A DNA stretch of 6,020 bases from Gammaproteobacteria bacterium (GTDB taxonomy: Bacteria > Pseudomonadota > Gammaproteobacteria > GCF-002020875), in contig JABHIC010000121.1 in assembly GCA_018671205.1 (NCBI GenBank), positions 1-6,020 of the forward strand, in the 5' to 3' direction. This document shows positions 1 through 5,567 of this stretch, piece by piece (position 1 is the stretch's first letter; each line of letters opens with the position of its first letter). A program made the translations under genes and the position numbers. A model generated the notes under the pieces. The model saw only the letters and a program-made list of their open reading frames with translations, ran no database searches and had not been told where the DNA came from.

Positions 1-74
1 TGCTACGCCACCAGCCCCCCTATCGTGATATGGGGCGGTACATCCACCTCCTCTGTAGAAAACCTGACGAGTGA
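1..74 (+). CDS. 3' end of an unidentified gene (partial)
   Basis: Frame 3 is open from the window edge to a TGA at 72-74. It encodes 23 residues that include YRDMGRYIHLLCRKP and end in DE. The stop overlaps the GTG start of the next gene (GTGA, 71-74), the usual arrangement of translationally coupled genes, and this is the main reason for believing the frame is real. The end, a hydrophobic strand followed by R-K-P, resembles the last beta strand of class I SAM-dependent methyltransferases. With so few residues that is only a guess. The other two forward frames are less likely: one stops at 26-28 and the other runs antiparallel to nothing recognisable through the glycosylase gene. Confidence 0.5.
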   Translation, partial: LRHQPPYRDMGRYIHLLCRKPDE

Positions 75-598
75 ACCATTCGACGACCGATCCAGTGGAG
101 GGGTTCCCGCCGATTGCTGCCTCGGATGCCCGTCTGCTGATTCTTGGATCTGCCCCCAGCGTCGAGTCACTCAAACAGCAGCAATACTACGCTCACCCCA
201 GAAACAGCTTCTGGTCTATTGTAGTCAGTCTGCTACACCCAGCTACCGAAGAACTGGGCTACAACGAGCGAACCCTGTTGCTGCAACAGAACCATATTGC
301 ACTGTGGGATGTGATGCGCTCCTGTGAACGTCCCGGTAGCCTCGATAGCGCAATTGTAGCGGGGTCGATTCAGACCAACCCATTCAACCTTTTCTTTACC
401 AAACATCCAGAGATTCAGGCCCTCTTCTTTAATGGTGCCAAGGCAGAAGAGACCTATCGTAAACGGGTTTTGCCTGATATCAATAACGCTCACCGCAATC
501 TCAAACGGTTTCGCCTCCCCTCCACCAGCCCGGCGATGGCAACGCTCAACTTCGCAGAGAAGCGGGGACAGTGGCGCCTACTACTTGATTACTGCTGA
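71..598 (+). CDS. DNA-deoxyinosine (hypoxanthine) glycosylase, UDG superfamily family 6
   Basis: The 175-residue product matches the small HDG family of the uracil-DNA glycosylase superfamily. These enzymes excise deaminated bases, chiefly hypoxanthine from adenine deamination, and start base excision repair in the cytoplasm. Visible hallmarks are LILGSAPSVESL (residues 23-34), then QYYAHPRNSFW (38-48), which holds the family's conserved Asn (N45) in place of the Asp of classical UDGs. Further on are ALWD (77-80), LFFNGAKAEETY (118-129) and the second active-site loop LPSTSPA (149-155). The length is normal for the family. The start is GTG: an in-frame TGA at 65-67 rules out anything longer, and the start overlaps the upstream stop, suggesting coupling. 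A second GTG at 95 is possible. The Shine-Dalgarno sequence is weak, in keeping with coupling. The gene converges on ogt, leaving a 40-base gap with no convincing terminator. Confidence 0.9.
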   Translation: MNHSTTDPVEGFPPIAASDARLLILGSAPSVESLKQQQYYAHPRNSFWSIVVSLLHPATEELGYNERTLLLQQNHIALWDVMRSCERPGSLDSAIVAGSIQTNPFNLFFTKHPEIQALFFNGAKAEETYRKRVLPDINNAHRNLKRFRLPSTSPAMATLNFAEKRGQWRLLLDYC

Positions 599-638
599 CA
601 CGCTATGGCTACCCTGTTGCGCTCTCAGGAGCAGCCCC

Positions 639-1142
639 TTATCCCAGCGCCACCCCCTCATGTCGCAGCAGCCAGCGTTTAATATCAACCTTTTCCCCCT
701 GCCTCCACTGTCCGGAAAAACCACCGATCCCGGTGACAGAGATCACCCGATGGCATGGGACAATAAGAGGCGTGGGATTAGCACGACACGCCCCTCCCAC
801 CGCCCGTGGGCTGGTGCCCAGCTGCCTTGCCAGTTCACCATAGCTAACCACCTCTCCTAACGGAATCTCACACAACGCCTGCCAAACCCTCTGCTGAAAG
901 GGGGTTCCCTCTGGTTGTCGCGGAATCTCACTCAAGGAGATCGGTCTCTGGAAGTAGTCGAGCAGCTGACGCTGAACCTGTTGCTGGAATGGGTCACTGC
1001 CCCCAATCAGAGTCAAGTTAGATTCAGTGGATGCAAAGTGAACATTGACCACCCGATTCTCCGCAGTCACCACGTCGACCATACCGATGGGAGTCTCCAC
1101 CTGCCCCGTCAGCGCCAAATTCAGTTTTTCTGCAGTCGGCAC
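639..1142 (-). CDS. ogt: Methylated-DNA--protein-cysteine methyltransferase (O6-alkylguanine repair)
   Basis: This is a suicide DNA repair protein that transfers alkyl groups from O6-alkylguanine or O4-alkylthymine to its own cysteine. With the chosen start it is 167 residues. Its N-terminal RNase H-like part begins VETPIGMVDVV (about residues 15-25). The C-terminal Ada/Ogt domain has the helix-turn-helix SYGELARQLGTSPRAVGGA, including the arginine finger (SPRAVG), the Asn hinge (RANP), and the active-site PCHRV with Cys130. It ends with GGFSGQW and KRWLLRHEG. No Ada N-terminal zinc domain is present. The start is uncertain: the frame is open to a TTG at 1235, but the extra 31 residues are not family-like. 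GTG 1142 has GAGG at 1154-1157 (11-base spacing), and TTG 1118 is another option. Whichever start is right, the family assignment is secure. Confidence 0.93.
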   Translation of the reverse strand: MPTAEKLNLALTGQVETPIGMVDVVTAENRVVNVHFASTESNLTLIGGSDPFQQQVQRQLLDYFQRPISLSEIPRQPEGTPFQQRVWQALCEIPLGEVVSYGELARQLGTSPRAVGGACRANPTPLIVPCHRVISVTGIGGFSGQWRQGEKVDIKRWLLRHEGVALG

Positions 1143-1461
1143 GTTATTGGCTTCCTCTAAGAATAGTAATTTTTTCTGTAAGTGCAAAAGAGCAGCGCAC
1201 GTAGAGCCGAGCAACCGCAGTGTGACCCTACTCAATTTAATGCAATAAATACGTACATTTACGTATTTATTGCATTGCTCTACTCACGTATATTGAACAC
1301 TGTAGTAATGAGTTAATAAAAACAATAATAAAACAACGCACTACTCTTATGGGAGATAGTTCTGACAACTGCAGCGGTTTTTCTATACCGGCTGGAGATC
1401 GCTCTGTTAACCGCATTTTGGAAATAGAGGAATCACAATCTCACAGGGGGAGATCGTTATC
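1143..1461. other. Divergent intergenic region between ogt and the sensor gene
   Basis: This 319-base gap holds no convincing gene. Its AT-rich centre (about 1236-1345) contains the perfect inverted repeat at 1239-1276. Just beyond it is TATATT at 1289-1294 (5 of 6 to a sigma70 -10), without a good -35. Another weak pair for the + gene is TTGAAC (1293-1298), 18 bases, then TAAAAA (1317-1322). For ogt on the - strand only a poor TTGCAC...TATTCT pair is seen just ahead of the GTG. The ribosome binding site of the + gene is strong: GGGGGAG at 1446-1452, nine bases before ATG 1462. A 6-bp inverted pair, GCGGTT (1374-1379) and AACCGC (1409-1414), lies in the presumed leader. Confidence 0.5.
1239..1276. 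repeat. Perfect 17-bp inverted repeat with 4-base loop
   Basis: The left arm AATGCAATAAATACGTA (1239-1255) is matched exactly by its reverse complement at 1260-1276, around the loop CATT. Each arm ends in the self-complementary TACGTA, so two TACGTA copies flank the loop. The element is AT-rich and has no trailing U-run in either direction, so it does not look like an ordinary intrinsic terminator. It lies between divergent genes, about 100 bases before the likely ogt start and 186 bases before the sensor gene start. An operator for a dimeric regulator, or a remnant of a small mobile repeat, would both fit. Its presence is certain; its role is unknown. Confidence 0.9.
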
Positions 1462-2511
1462 ATGCAGCGGATTCACACCGTCACACAACCCATCACACAG
1501 CAGCAGGAGTTGTTGTGCTCATGGGTCGCCACACCGATGAAAACCATCGCAGAACATTGCGCCAAAAGCTGGTCGAAAAATAGTTTCCCGATCAATAGCC
1601 TTGCGGATGCGCTGCAGGAGTCGATGAAACAGATCCCCCAATCGGTTCTATGCTATCTGATCTCACTGGAGGGCACCGTCCTCTCCCCGAGCATCAGCTT
1701 CACCACCATTGACCCCTCCGACCAGGGAAAAGATGTCTCCCAACGCCCCTACTTCATGGAGTGGGACGGCAAGAAAGACTTTTTCCTCTCTCGCCTCTAC
1801 ACCAGCACCAAAACCAATCTAACCTGCATGACTGCACTACAGACCGTGCGCATTGAGGGAGAGATCGTGGCTCTCATTGCCGTCGACTTTGATAATAGCC
1901 AGAATAGCTGCTCCCGCATCACAGCGATTCAAAACCACACCCAGATCAAGGGTGACCCATCCATCCGTCAACAGCTATTTCAACAGACCCGTACCATCAC
2001 CCCGATGGAGGAGCAGATTGATGCCGTTCATCAACTGATGAATCAGCTGCTTCTCAACCACGGTGTTTTCTATATAGAGATGAAGTACTCTCGCTCAACC
2101 GCCACGATCCGTTTTATCGATTACCCCTACCATGACCCGTTCTTTACCATGGAGAAGCTGATCTCCGCCAATTTTTCCGAGACATTGAGTAAAGAGCCTT
2201 TCTCCGCACTCTCCAGCGTCTCTGATGAGCAGATCATGCCGGTACTAAAACTGTTCAAATCTCTGCGCCTGGCCGATGAGAACATCTACCTCCGTAGTGC
2301 CTCCCTGAACATCATCACCGGTATGGTTGAACTCAACTTCTCTTGTGATGGAACCCACTACCTCCCGGTTGCAGATTTTCTGGAGAAGAGCAGTGCCTTC
2401 TGGCTCAGCAACCCGGTAAAGCAGGTAAAGCCCCCTTCGGACAACACCTTCTCAACGGTGCCCCATGGGCATAAAAATGTGCCCCCTCCCACACCTCAGC
2501 CCTTACATTAA
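1462..2511 (+). CDS. PDC/Cache-like sensor domain protein, soluble
   Basis: The 349-residue product has no signal peptide or membrane segment, so it is probably cytoplasmic. Residues about 60-145 look like a PDC (Cache/PAS-like) ligand-sensing fold: the strand LCYLISLEGTVLSPSI, the pocket signature GKDVSQRPYF (89-98), a SRLYTS strand (110-115), and ALIAVDFD (137-144) closing the domain. A second conserved-looking region (about 183-315) contains MNQLLLNHGVFYIEMKYS and IRFIDYPYHDPFFTMEKL. The last 30 residues are a proline-rich tail. No GGDEF, EAL, histidine kinase or methyl-accepting domain is fused to it. ATG 1462 is supported by GGGGGAG nine bases upstream. Similar stand-alone PDC proteins occur, as I recall, in sulfur-oxidising Gammaproteobacteria. 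The ligand and output are unknown. A terminator-like hairpin follows directly. Confidence 0.75.
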   Translation: MQRIHTVTQPITQQQELLCSWVATPMKTIAEHCAKSWSKNSFPINSLADALQESMKQIPQSVLCYLISLEGTVLSPSISFTTIDPSDQGKDVSQRPYFMEWDGKKDFFLSRLYTSTKTNLTCMTALQTVRIEGEIVALIAVDFDNSQNSCSRITAIQNHTQIKGDPSIRQQLFQQTRTITPMEEQIDAVHQLMNQLLLNHGVFYIEMKYSRSTATIRFIDYPYHDPFFTMEKLISANFSETLSKEPFSALSSVSDEQIMPVLKLFKSLRLADENIYLRSASLNIITGMVELNFSCDGTHYLPVADFLEKSSAFWLSNPVKQVKPPSDNTFSTVPHGHKNVPPPTPQPLH

Positions 2512-2514
2512 TAG

Positions 2515-2560
2515 ATCGTAACCACTCCGTGCCCAGGAGCGGTTACGATTGATTTACTTT
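2515..2560 (+). terminator. Terminator-like hairpin after the sensor gene
   Basis: The arms are ATCGTAACCACTCC (2515-2528) and GGAGCGGTTACGAT (2536-2549), 14 bp with a single A-C mismatch, around the 7-base loop GTGCCCA. They begin four bases after the stop codon. The tail TGATTTACTTT is only moderately U-rich, so this may be an imperfect intrinsic terminator or an mRNA 3'-end stabiliser. Confidence 0.6.
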
Positions 2561-2577
2561 GTATCTGTGACTAAAAT
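2549..2577 (+). promoter_or_regulatory. Candidate sigma70 promoter for the DUF302 gene
   Basis: TTGATT (2549-2554, 4 of 6 to the -35 consensus) is separated by exactly 17 bases from TAAAAT (2572-2577, 5 of 6 to the -10). It would give a leader of roughly 70 bases before ATG 2656. That leader contains a 7-bp inverted repeat, ATCAAAT (2605-2611) and ATTTGAT (2620-2626). The -35 abuts the base of the preceding hairpin, so terminator and promoter are packed together. Confidence 0.4.
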
Positions 2578-2655
2578 CGAATACCATCCGTTTTCGGTAT
2601 CTCTATCAAATGTTTAACTATTTGATTCTCAAAAATATAAGGAAATGAGTCACTC

Positions 2656-3141
2656 ATGAAAAAAATTCTCCATGTCGTCTGCGCCCTCACTATCGCTTTC
2701 ACCTCAACACAGGTTCTCGCTAACTTCACCTTTGAGGATCTGTTTGTCCATACCGCTGTAGATGAGGGAATCACAGGTGATGATGTCGATGAGTCGATCA
2801 AACAGCTAGCCATTAGCGAGGGGATTCTCCATGTTGCCATGTTCCCCCTTAACAAACAGGTTGAAAAGGTCACCGGAAAGCCCTTCCGTCACCTCAGTAT
2901 CCACAATATTTGTGATGCCAAAACCGCCGCTATACTGGCCGATGTATCGGATGCCTTTGTGATTGTAATGCCCTGCCGTATTGCTGTCGTTGAGGGCAAG
3001 GATGGCATATTAAGAATGTGGAGCATGAACCCTGATATGATCACAATGATGGATATGCCCGCAGCTGCAAAAAAACTGGCTAAAGCGGTCTCAACCAAGA
3101 TCAACAATATTATTACCGGTGCTGCAGAGGGGGCCTTCTAA
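2656..3141 (+). CDS. Secreted DUF302 domain protein
   Basis: The 161-residue protein has a classical Sec signal peptide: MKK, a hydrophobic core, and a likely cut after VLA at residue 22. The mature protein is therefore periplasmic. The body fits DUF302: an amphipathic helix around MFPLNKQVEKVTGK (62-75), SIHNICDAKTAAIL (81-94), and the strand-loop FVIVMPCRIAVVEGKDG (101-117). Two cysteines are positioned in conserved-looking motifs, C86 in NICD and C107 in MPC, and could form a disulfide or bind a ligand. DUF302 has no settled biochemical function, and I assign none. The start lies behind AAGGAA (2639-2644), slightly far at about 12 bases, but the signal peptide begins exactly here. The gene appears monocistronic, between its own promoter candidate and a strong terminator. 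Confidence 0.85.
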   Translation: MKKILHVVCALTIAFTSTQVLANFTFEDLFVHTAVDEGITGDDVDESIKQLAISEGILHVAMFPLNKQVEKVTGKPFRHLSIHNICDAKTAAILADVSDAFVIVMPCRIAVVEGKDGILRMWSMNPDMITMMDMPAAAKKLAKAVSTKINNIITGAAEGAF

Positions 3142-3162
3142 ATAGAAGAGACAAAAACTACT

Positions 3163-3207
3163 CCCCACAAAAAAAGGGCGCTCTTAATAAGCGCCCTTTT
3201 TGTGGGG
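3163..3207. terminator. Bidirectional rho-independent terminator
   Basis: The core stem GGGCGCT (3176-3182) pairs with AGCGCCC (3190-3196) around the loop CTTAATA. It is flanked by A7 (3169-3175) on the left and T5 (3197-3201) on the right, giving a U-run in either direction of transcription. Outer arms CCCCAC (3163-3168) and GTGGGG (3202-3207) can extend the stem across the A/T tract with a 2-base bulge. It sits between the stops of two convergent genes (3141 and 3228) and would serve both. Confidence 0.93.
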
Positions 3208-3227
3208 TGGAAACGGCTCTTTTAGAT

Positions 3228-3818
3228 TTAGAAGGGGCTAAAGCGGGAGAACATCCCTCTTGGGGAAAAGCCTCGGTTCATCGATCCCATCTCGCGCGTC
3301 ATGCTAAGCGTGCTATTGGCCATATGTTGGGTCGCCTGATCCATATTATTCATGCTTGCCATCATTGGCTCAAGGGTCTGCATATGGCCCGTGATCTGAC
3401 CCATACTCCCGTTCATATCCTCCATGGATACCGTCATCGTCGCCATGTTGCCATCAATTGCATTGAGGTTACGGGTCATCACCTGAACATTGCTGGACAT
3501 ATTCTCAACCCCATCCACAAGTTTCGCCAGATGTGGCCCCATATAAGGATCAATACTGGTCGACATTACCTGAATATTACGGGCGATATGAGACATATCC
3601 TGCGTCAGATGGTAAATCATATAAAAACCATAAATGGAGAGTACACAAAATGCAAAAAGGGCGGGATAGACCACCATCTCCCAGCGGCGTGCACTCTTCT
3701 CGAAACAGCTGGCGAAACGCTCCAGCGGTTGCGCGCTCATGGTTGAGCTTACTCCCGCCGCCTCCATTGACAAGGGGTCAATTTCACTACTCACTTCGCT
3801 TGTTCTATCGGTAGACAT
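3228..3818 (-). CDS. Single-pass membrane protein with methionine-rich coiled coil
   Basis: I do not recognise a named family. The 196-residue protein has a polar N-terminus (1-48) ending in KSARRWE, one membrane segment (about 49-70), and a C-terminal region of about 125 residues. Positive charges before the segment predict N-in topology, placing the coil in the periplasm. From L97 to M156 there is an unbroken heptad pattern. Positions a are L97, V104, V111, L118, M125, M132, M139, M146 and M153. Positions d are L100, M107, M114, I121, M128, M135, I142, L149 and M156. After a register shift M159, M166, M173 and M180 continue at 7-residue steps. Methionine makes up 25 of 196 residues. The tail is rich in F, S, R and G (NRGFSPRGMFSRFSPF). 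AGGA lies eight bases before the ATG, supporting the start. The gene is preceded by a 107-base AT-rich gap after the TPR gene and may have its own promoter. Confidence 0.8.
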   Translation of the reverse strand: MSTDRTSEVSSEIDPLSMEAAGVSSTMSAQPLERFASCFEKSARRWEMVVYPALFAFCVLSIYGFYMIYHLTQDMSHIARNIQVMSTSIDPYMGPHLAKLVDGVENMSSNVQVMTRNLNAIDGNMATMTVSMEDMNGSMGQITGHMQTLEPMMASMNNMDQATQHMANSTLSMTREMGSMNRGFSPRGMFSRFSPF

Positions 3819-3925
3819 ATCTTAAATCCTGCTCTATATTAGATGAGTGTACTACTTTAGCATGTTTTCAAAAAAAGAAAAAATGGGTAAAGTCTAAAAT
3901 TAGAAAGTTCTAACTTACTGTTTTA

Positions 3926-4843
3926 TTAAAACTCCTGCATCAAATCAATGGTGAGTTGCTTCGCCAATTGGGGGTCAATGCCACGGATGACCACCATGAT
4001 TTTTTCCGCCTCTTCTTCCCGCCCGGCCTGAGTCAGAGCCGCAGCGGCCCGCCCAAATGCCCGCACGGCTCTCACCCAATCCTTTTTCGCATAGTAGATA
4101 TTACCCAGCTCCCCCCATGCATCCGGATTTTTGGGCTCTTCCTGCAGTAGTGAACGGTAACTCTCAATGGCCCGATCATAATCCCCCTCCCAAAAAGCCT
4201 GTCGCCCCTGATTCCATAGCCACTGTGGCTGTGCCACCGCCTCCGTTGCACCCTCCAGTCTCCAAACATCACCGGCATCCCCCGGCTTCTTTGGCTGAGG
4301 GCGTATCGATGGGGTAGCGATAGGGTCAAATTGTCGAGCCAGTTCACCCATCGGCTGACTCGAACGTGCTATCCGATCCGCGAGGGGGAGAGAGTGGCTC
4401 AGATTACTGCCCAGAACATCATCAACCAGCGGCTCAACGAACGACATGATCGGCTCAGGGTTGCTGGGGCGATTTGCTGGCTTCATATAAGAGGGTTGCT
4501 GGGGCGGTTCCTTTCGTTGGGGCCGTTCCACTACAGCAACCTGCTCATGCTGGGTAAGCGTAGATGGTGAAGGAGAGGGATCCACCGATGGGGCAACAGG
4601 CTCTCTCGGTAGAGGTTGAGATTGGGGGGGGAGAGGTTTTGGCTCCGGAGCCCTTGAAACGGCCATTGGGGTACTCCGCAGGTAAGGCTCCTGCTGCCGC
4701 GCAGATGAGTCACTCTCTGTAGCCTCCCCAGAAAAGATCGCCCACTTCTCCTGCAGATGCTCACGCTCCAGATAGGCAATTACCCCCAACCCAACCACAA
4801 TACCCGGGAGGATCGAGGCCAACATTCTAATCATTATTTTCAT
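3926..4843 (-). CDS. Membrane-anchored proline-rich protein with two C-terminal TPRs
   Basis: The 305-residue product begins with a short basic stretch and a membrane segment (about residues 8-24), then a long low-complexity linker (about 40-135) rich in Pro, Gln, Ser and Glu. A middle region of unknown fold (about 135-200) follows. The C-terminus has two tetratricopeptide repeats: 207-240 (NQGRQAFWEGDYDRAIESY...EEPKNP) and 241-274 (DAWGELGNIYYAKKDWVRAVRAF...), plus a capping helix pair. The layout suggests an anchored scaffold that presents TPRs across the periplasm to a partner protein, which is inference. ATG 4843 has little Shine-Dalgarno; ATG 4834 and 4825 are close alternatives in the same N-terminal segment. 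A good promoter lies about 100 bases upstream. The linker contains a 15-bp duplication (see repeat entry). No specific family is recognised. Confidence 0.8.
   Translation of the reverse strand: MKIMIRMLASILPGIVVGLGVIAYLEREHLQEKWAIFSGEATESDSSARQQEPYLRSTPMAVSRAPEPKPLPPQSQPLPREPVAPSVDPSPSPSTLTQHEQVAVVERPQRKEPPQQPSYMKPANRPSNPEPIMSFVEPLVDDVLGSNLSHSLPLADRIARSSQPMGELARQFDPIATPSIRPQPKKPGDAGDVWRLEGATEAVAQPQWLWNQGRQAFWEGDYDRAIESYRSLLQEEPKNPDAWGELGNIYYAKKDWVRAVRAFGRAAAALTQAGREEEAEKIMVVIRGIDPQLAKQLTIDLMQEF
4457..4506. repeat. 15-bp direct repeat inside the TPR gene, read in two frames
   Basis: AGGGTTGCTGGGGCG occurs at 4457-4471 and again at 4492-4506, an offset of 35 bases, which is not a multiple of three. 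On the coding strand one copy is translated as RPSNP and the other as part of PPQQPS, so both frames yield proline-rich linker. This suggests local slippage or duplication in a region where sequence is loosely constrained. Confidence 0.85.
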
Positions 4844-4944
4844 CGCTTAGTAACCCGCTTTGTCAGGGATGCAGATTCCACAAAGAGCCGATGCTCTCAG
4901 GCTCAACAGAGGCCAGAAACCGCCTATAAGTAAAAAGGCATTTA

Positions 4945-4973
4945 ATTATACACTTTTATGGCCAGTCTGAAAA
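4945..4973 (-). promoter_or_regulatory. Candidate sigma70 promoter for the TPR gene
   Basis: On the - strand TTTTCA (4973-4968, 4 of 6) is followed after exactly 17 bases by a perfect TATAAT (4950-4945). The -35 lies within the last codons of the upstream gene (stop at 4958-4956). Transcription would start near 4938, leaving a leader of about 95 bases before ATG 4843. That leader contains a small hairpin, AGAGC-ATCG-GCTCT. This suggests the TPR gene can be expressed independently of the gene before it. Confidence 0.5.
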
Positions 4974-5567
4974 ATACTCCGCTACACTACCCTCAATCGA
5001 GTCAACTCTTTGATAATCAAAAGGGATAGAGAGAAGTGCCGAGGGAATTCGGCCCACCTTGACCTTACTAAGCTTTAATTGACGCCCTCCACCCCACTGG
5101 ATACGCAGTGGATACTGTATCTTGGGGTCATACCAGCCATCCACCCCGATAGTGAGAGAGCCAAAGCCTAACTCTGCCCGCCAGTGCTCGGTCTCCACCC
5201 CATTAACCTGCTCTCGCTCTTGGTAGCCACACTCCATCAGCGCCATTTCTGCACAAAACTGACTCGGGTTTCTCGGTACAGTGAAGACCTCTTGCCGCTC
5301 CTGGTACTCGTGGCGTACGGTATCGAGCAGGTAGGAGACTCCACGAAAAAGGTCAGTAATGCGAATAGATACCGGAGAATCACCGCCAACCTCTTCCCGA
5401 ATCACATCATCAGAGACGTAGATCTCTCCTTTCATCACAGGATCGCCCTGCTGATTAAAGTAATCTACCTCAGCAGAGAATTCGGTCATTGCCTCGGCAA
5501 CAGGGAGCGCACCGAGCAGCAGGATGGCTACCCCCGCAATCCGGGCAAGATTACTGCTGGAAGCCAA
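4956..5567 (-). CDS. Secreted periplasmic protein, LolA/DUF4412-like appearance
   Basis: The 203-residue product has a Sec signal peptide (LARIAGVAILLLGALPVAEA, cut near residue 26). The mature part is rich in beta strands: FSAEVDYFNQQGDPVMKGEI, VSDDVIREEV, ITDLFRGVSYLLD, HEYQERQEV, then EHWRAEL, GWYDPKIQYPLRIQW, a KLSKVKVGRI strand, and IPFDYQRV near the end. This order (strand, DP-sequence, PLR, final IP-x-x-Y) recalls LolA-fold and DUF4412 proteins, a structural resemblance rather than a proven assignment. C105 and C113 could form a disulfide. The start is TTG 5567, because an in-frame TGA at 5588-5586 bars a longer form and the first ATG (5489) would remove the signal peptide; ATT 5570 is also possible. 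It overlaps the end of the upstream gene by 17 bases, suggesting translational coupling. Confidence 0.72.
   Translation of the reverse strand: MASSSNLARIAGVAILLLGALPVAEAMTEFSAEVDYFNQQGDPVMKGEIYVSDDVIREEVGGDSPVSIRITDLFRGVSYLLDTVRHEYQERQEVFTVPRNPSQFCAEMALMECGYQEREQVNGVETEHWRAELGFGSLTIGVDGWYDPKIQYPLRIQWGGGRQLKLSKVKVGRIPSALLSIPFDYQRVDSIEGSVAEYFSDWP

Noticed and set aside
25..327. A 100-codon open frame on the + strand overlapping the glycosylase
   Set aside because: The product has no family-like features, while the overlapping frame encodes a clear glycosylase with all its motifs.
621..632. GCTC-TCAG-GAGC hairpin between the convergent glycosylase and ogt genes
   Set aside because: A 4-bp stem without a U-tract is too weak to call a terminator.
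1143..1235. N-terminal extension of Ogt to a TTG start at 1235
   Set aside because: The 31 extra residues are not seen in this family as I know it, TTG 1235 has no good ribosome binding site, and GTG 1142 is preceded by GAGG. It is not fully excluded.
1394..1456. Direct repeat GGAGATCG at 1394-1401 and 1449-1456 before the sensor gene
   Set aside because: Eight bases are too short to be significant, and the second copy is part of the Shine-Dalgarno region, so resemblance to that motif explains it.
1349..1540. A 63-codon open frame in the gap before the sensor gene
   Set aside because: The product is Ser/Arg-rich low complexity, it overlaps the sensor gene out of frame, and it has no supporting ribosome binding site.
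2645..2659. Four-codon ATG...TGA mini-frame overlapping the DUF302 start
   Set aside because: The AAGGAA lies too close to its ATG for good initiation, and such tiny frames are common by chance.
3207..3746. A 179-codon open frame on the + strand with a His-rich product
   Set aside because: It is antisense to the Met-rich coiled-coil gene. The histidines arise because ATG codons read as CAT on the other strand. It also begins inside the terminator, with no ribosome binding site.
3900..3913. Short palindrome TTAGAA-AG-TTCTAA in the gap after the TPR gene
   Set aside because: Six-bp arms in an AT-rich stretch are expected by chance, and there is no U-run directly after it on the - strand, so I do not call a terminator or operator.
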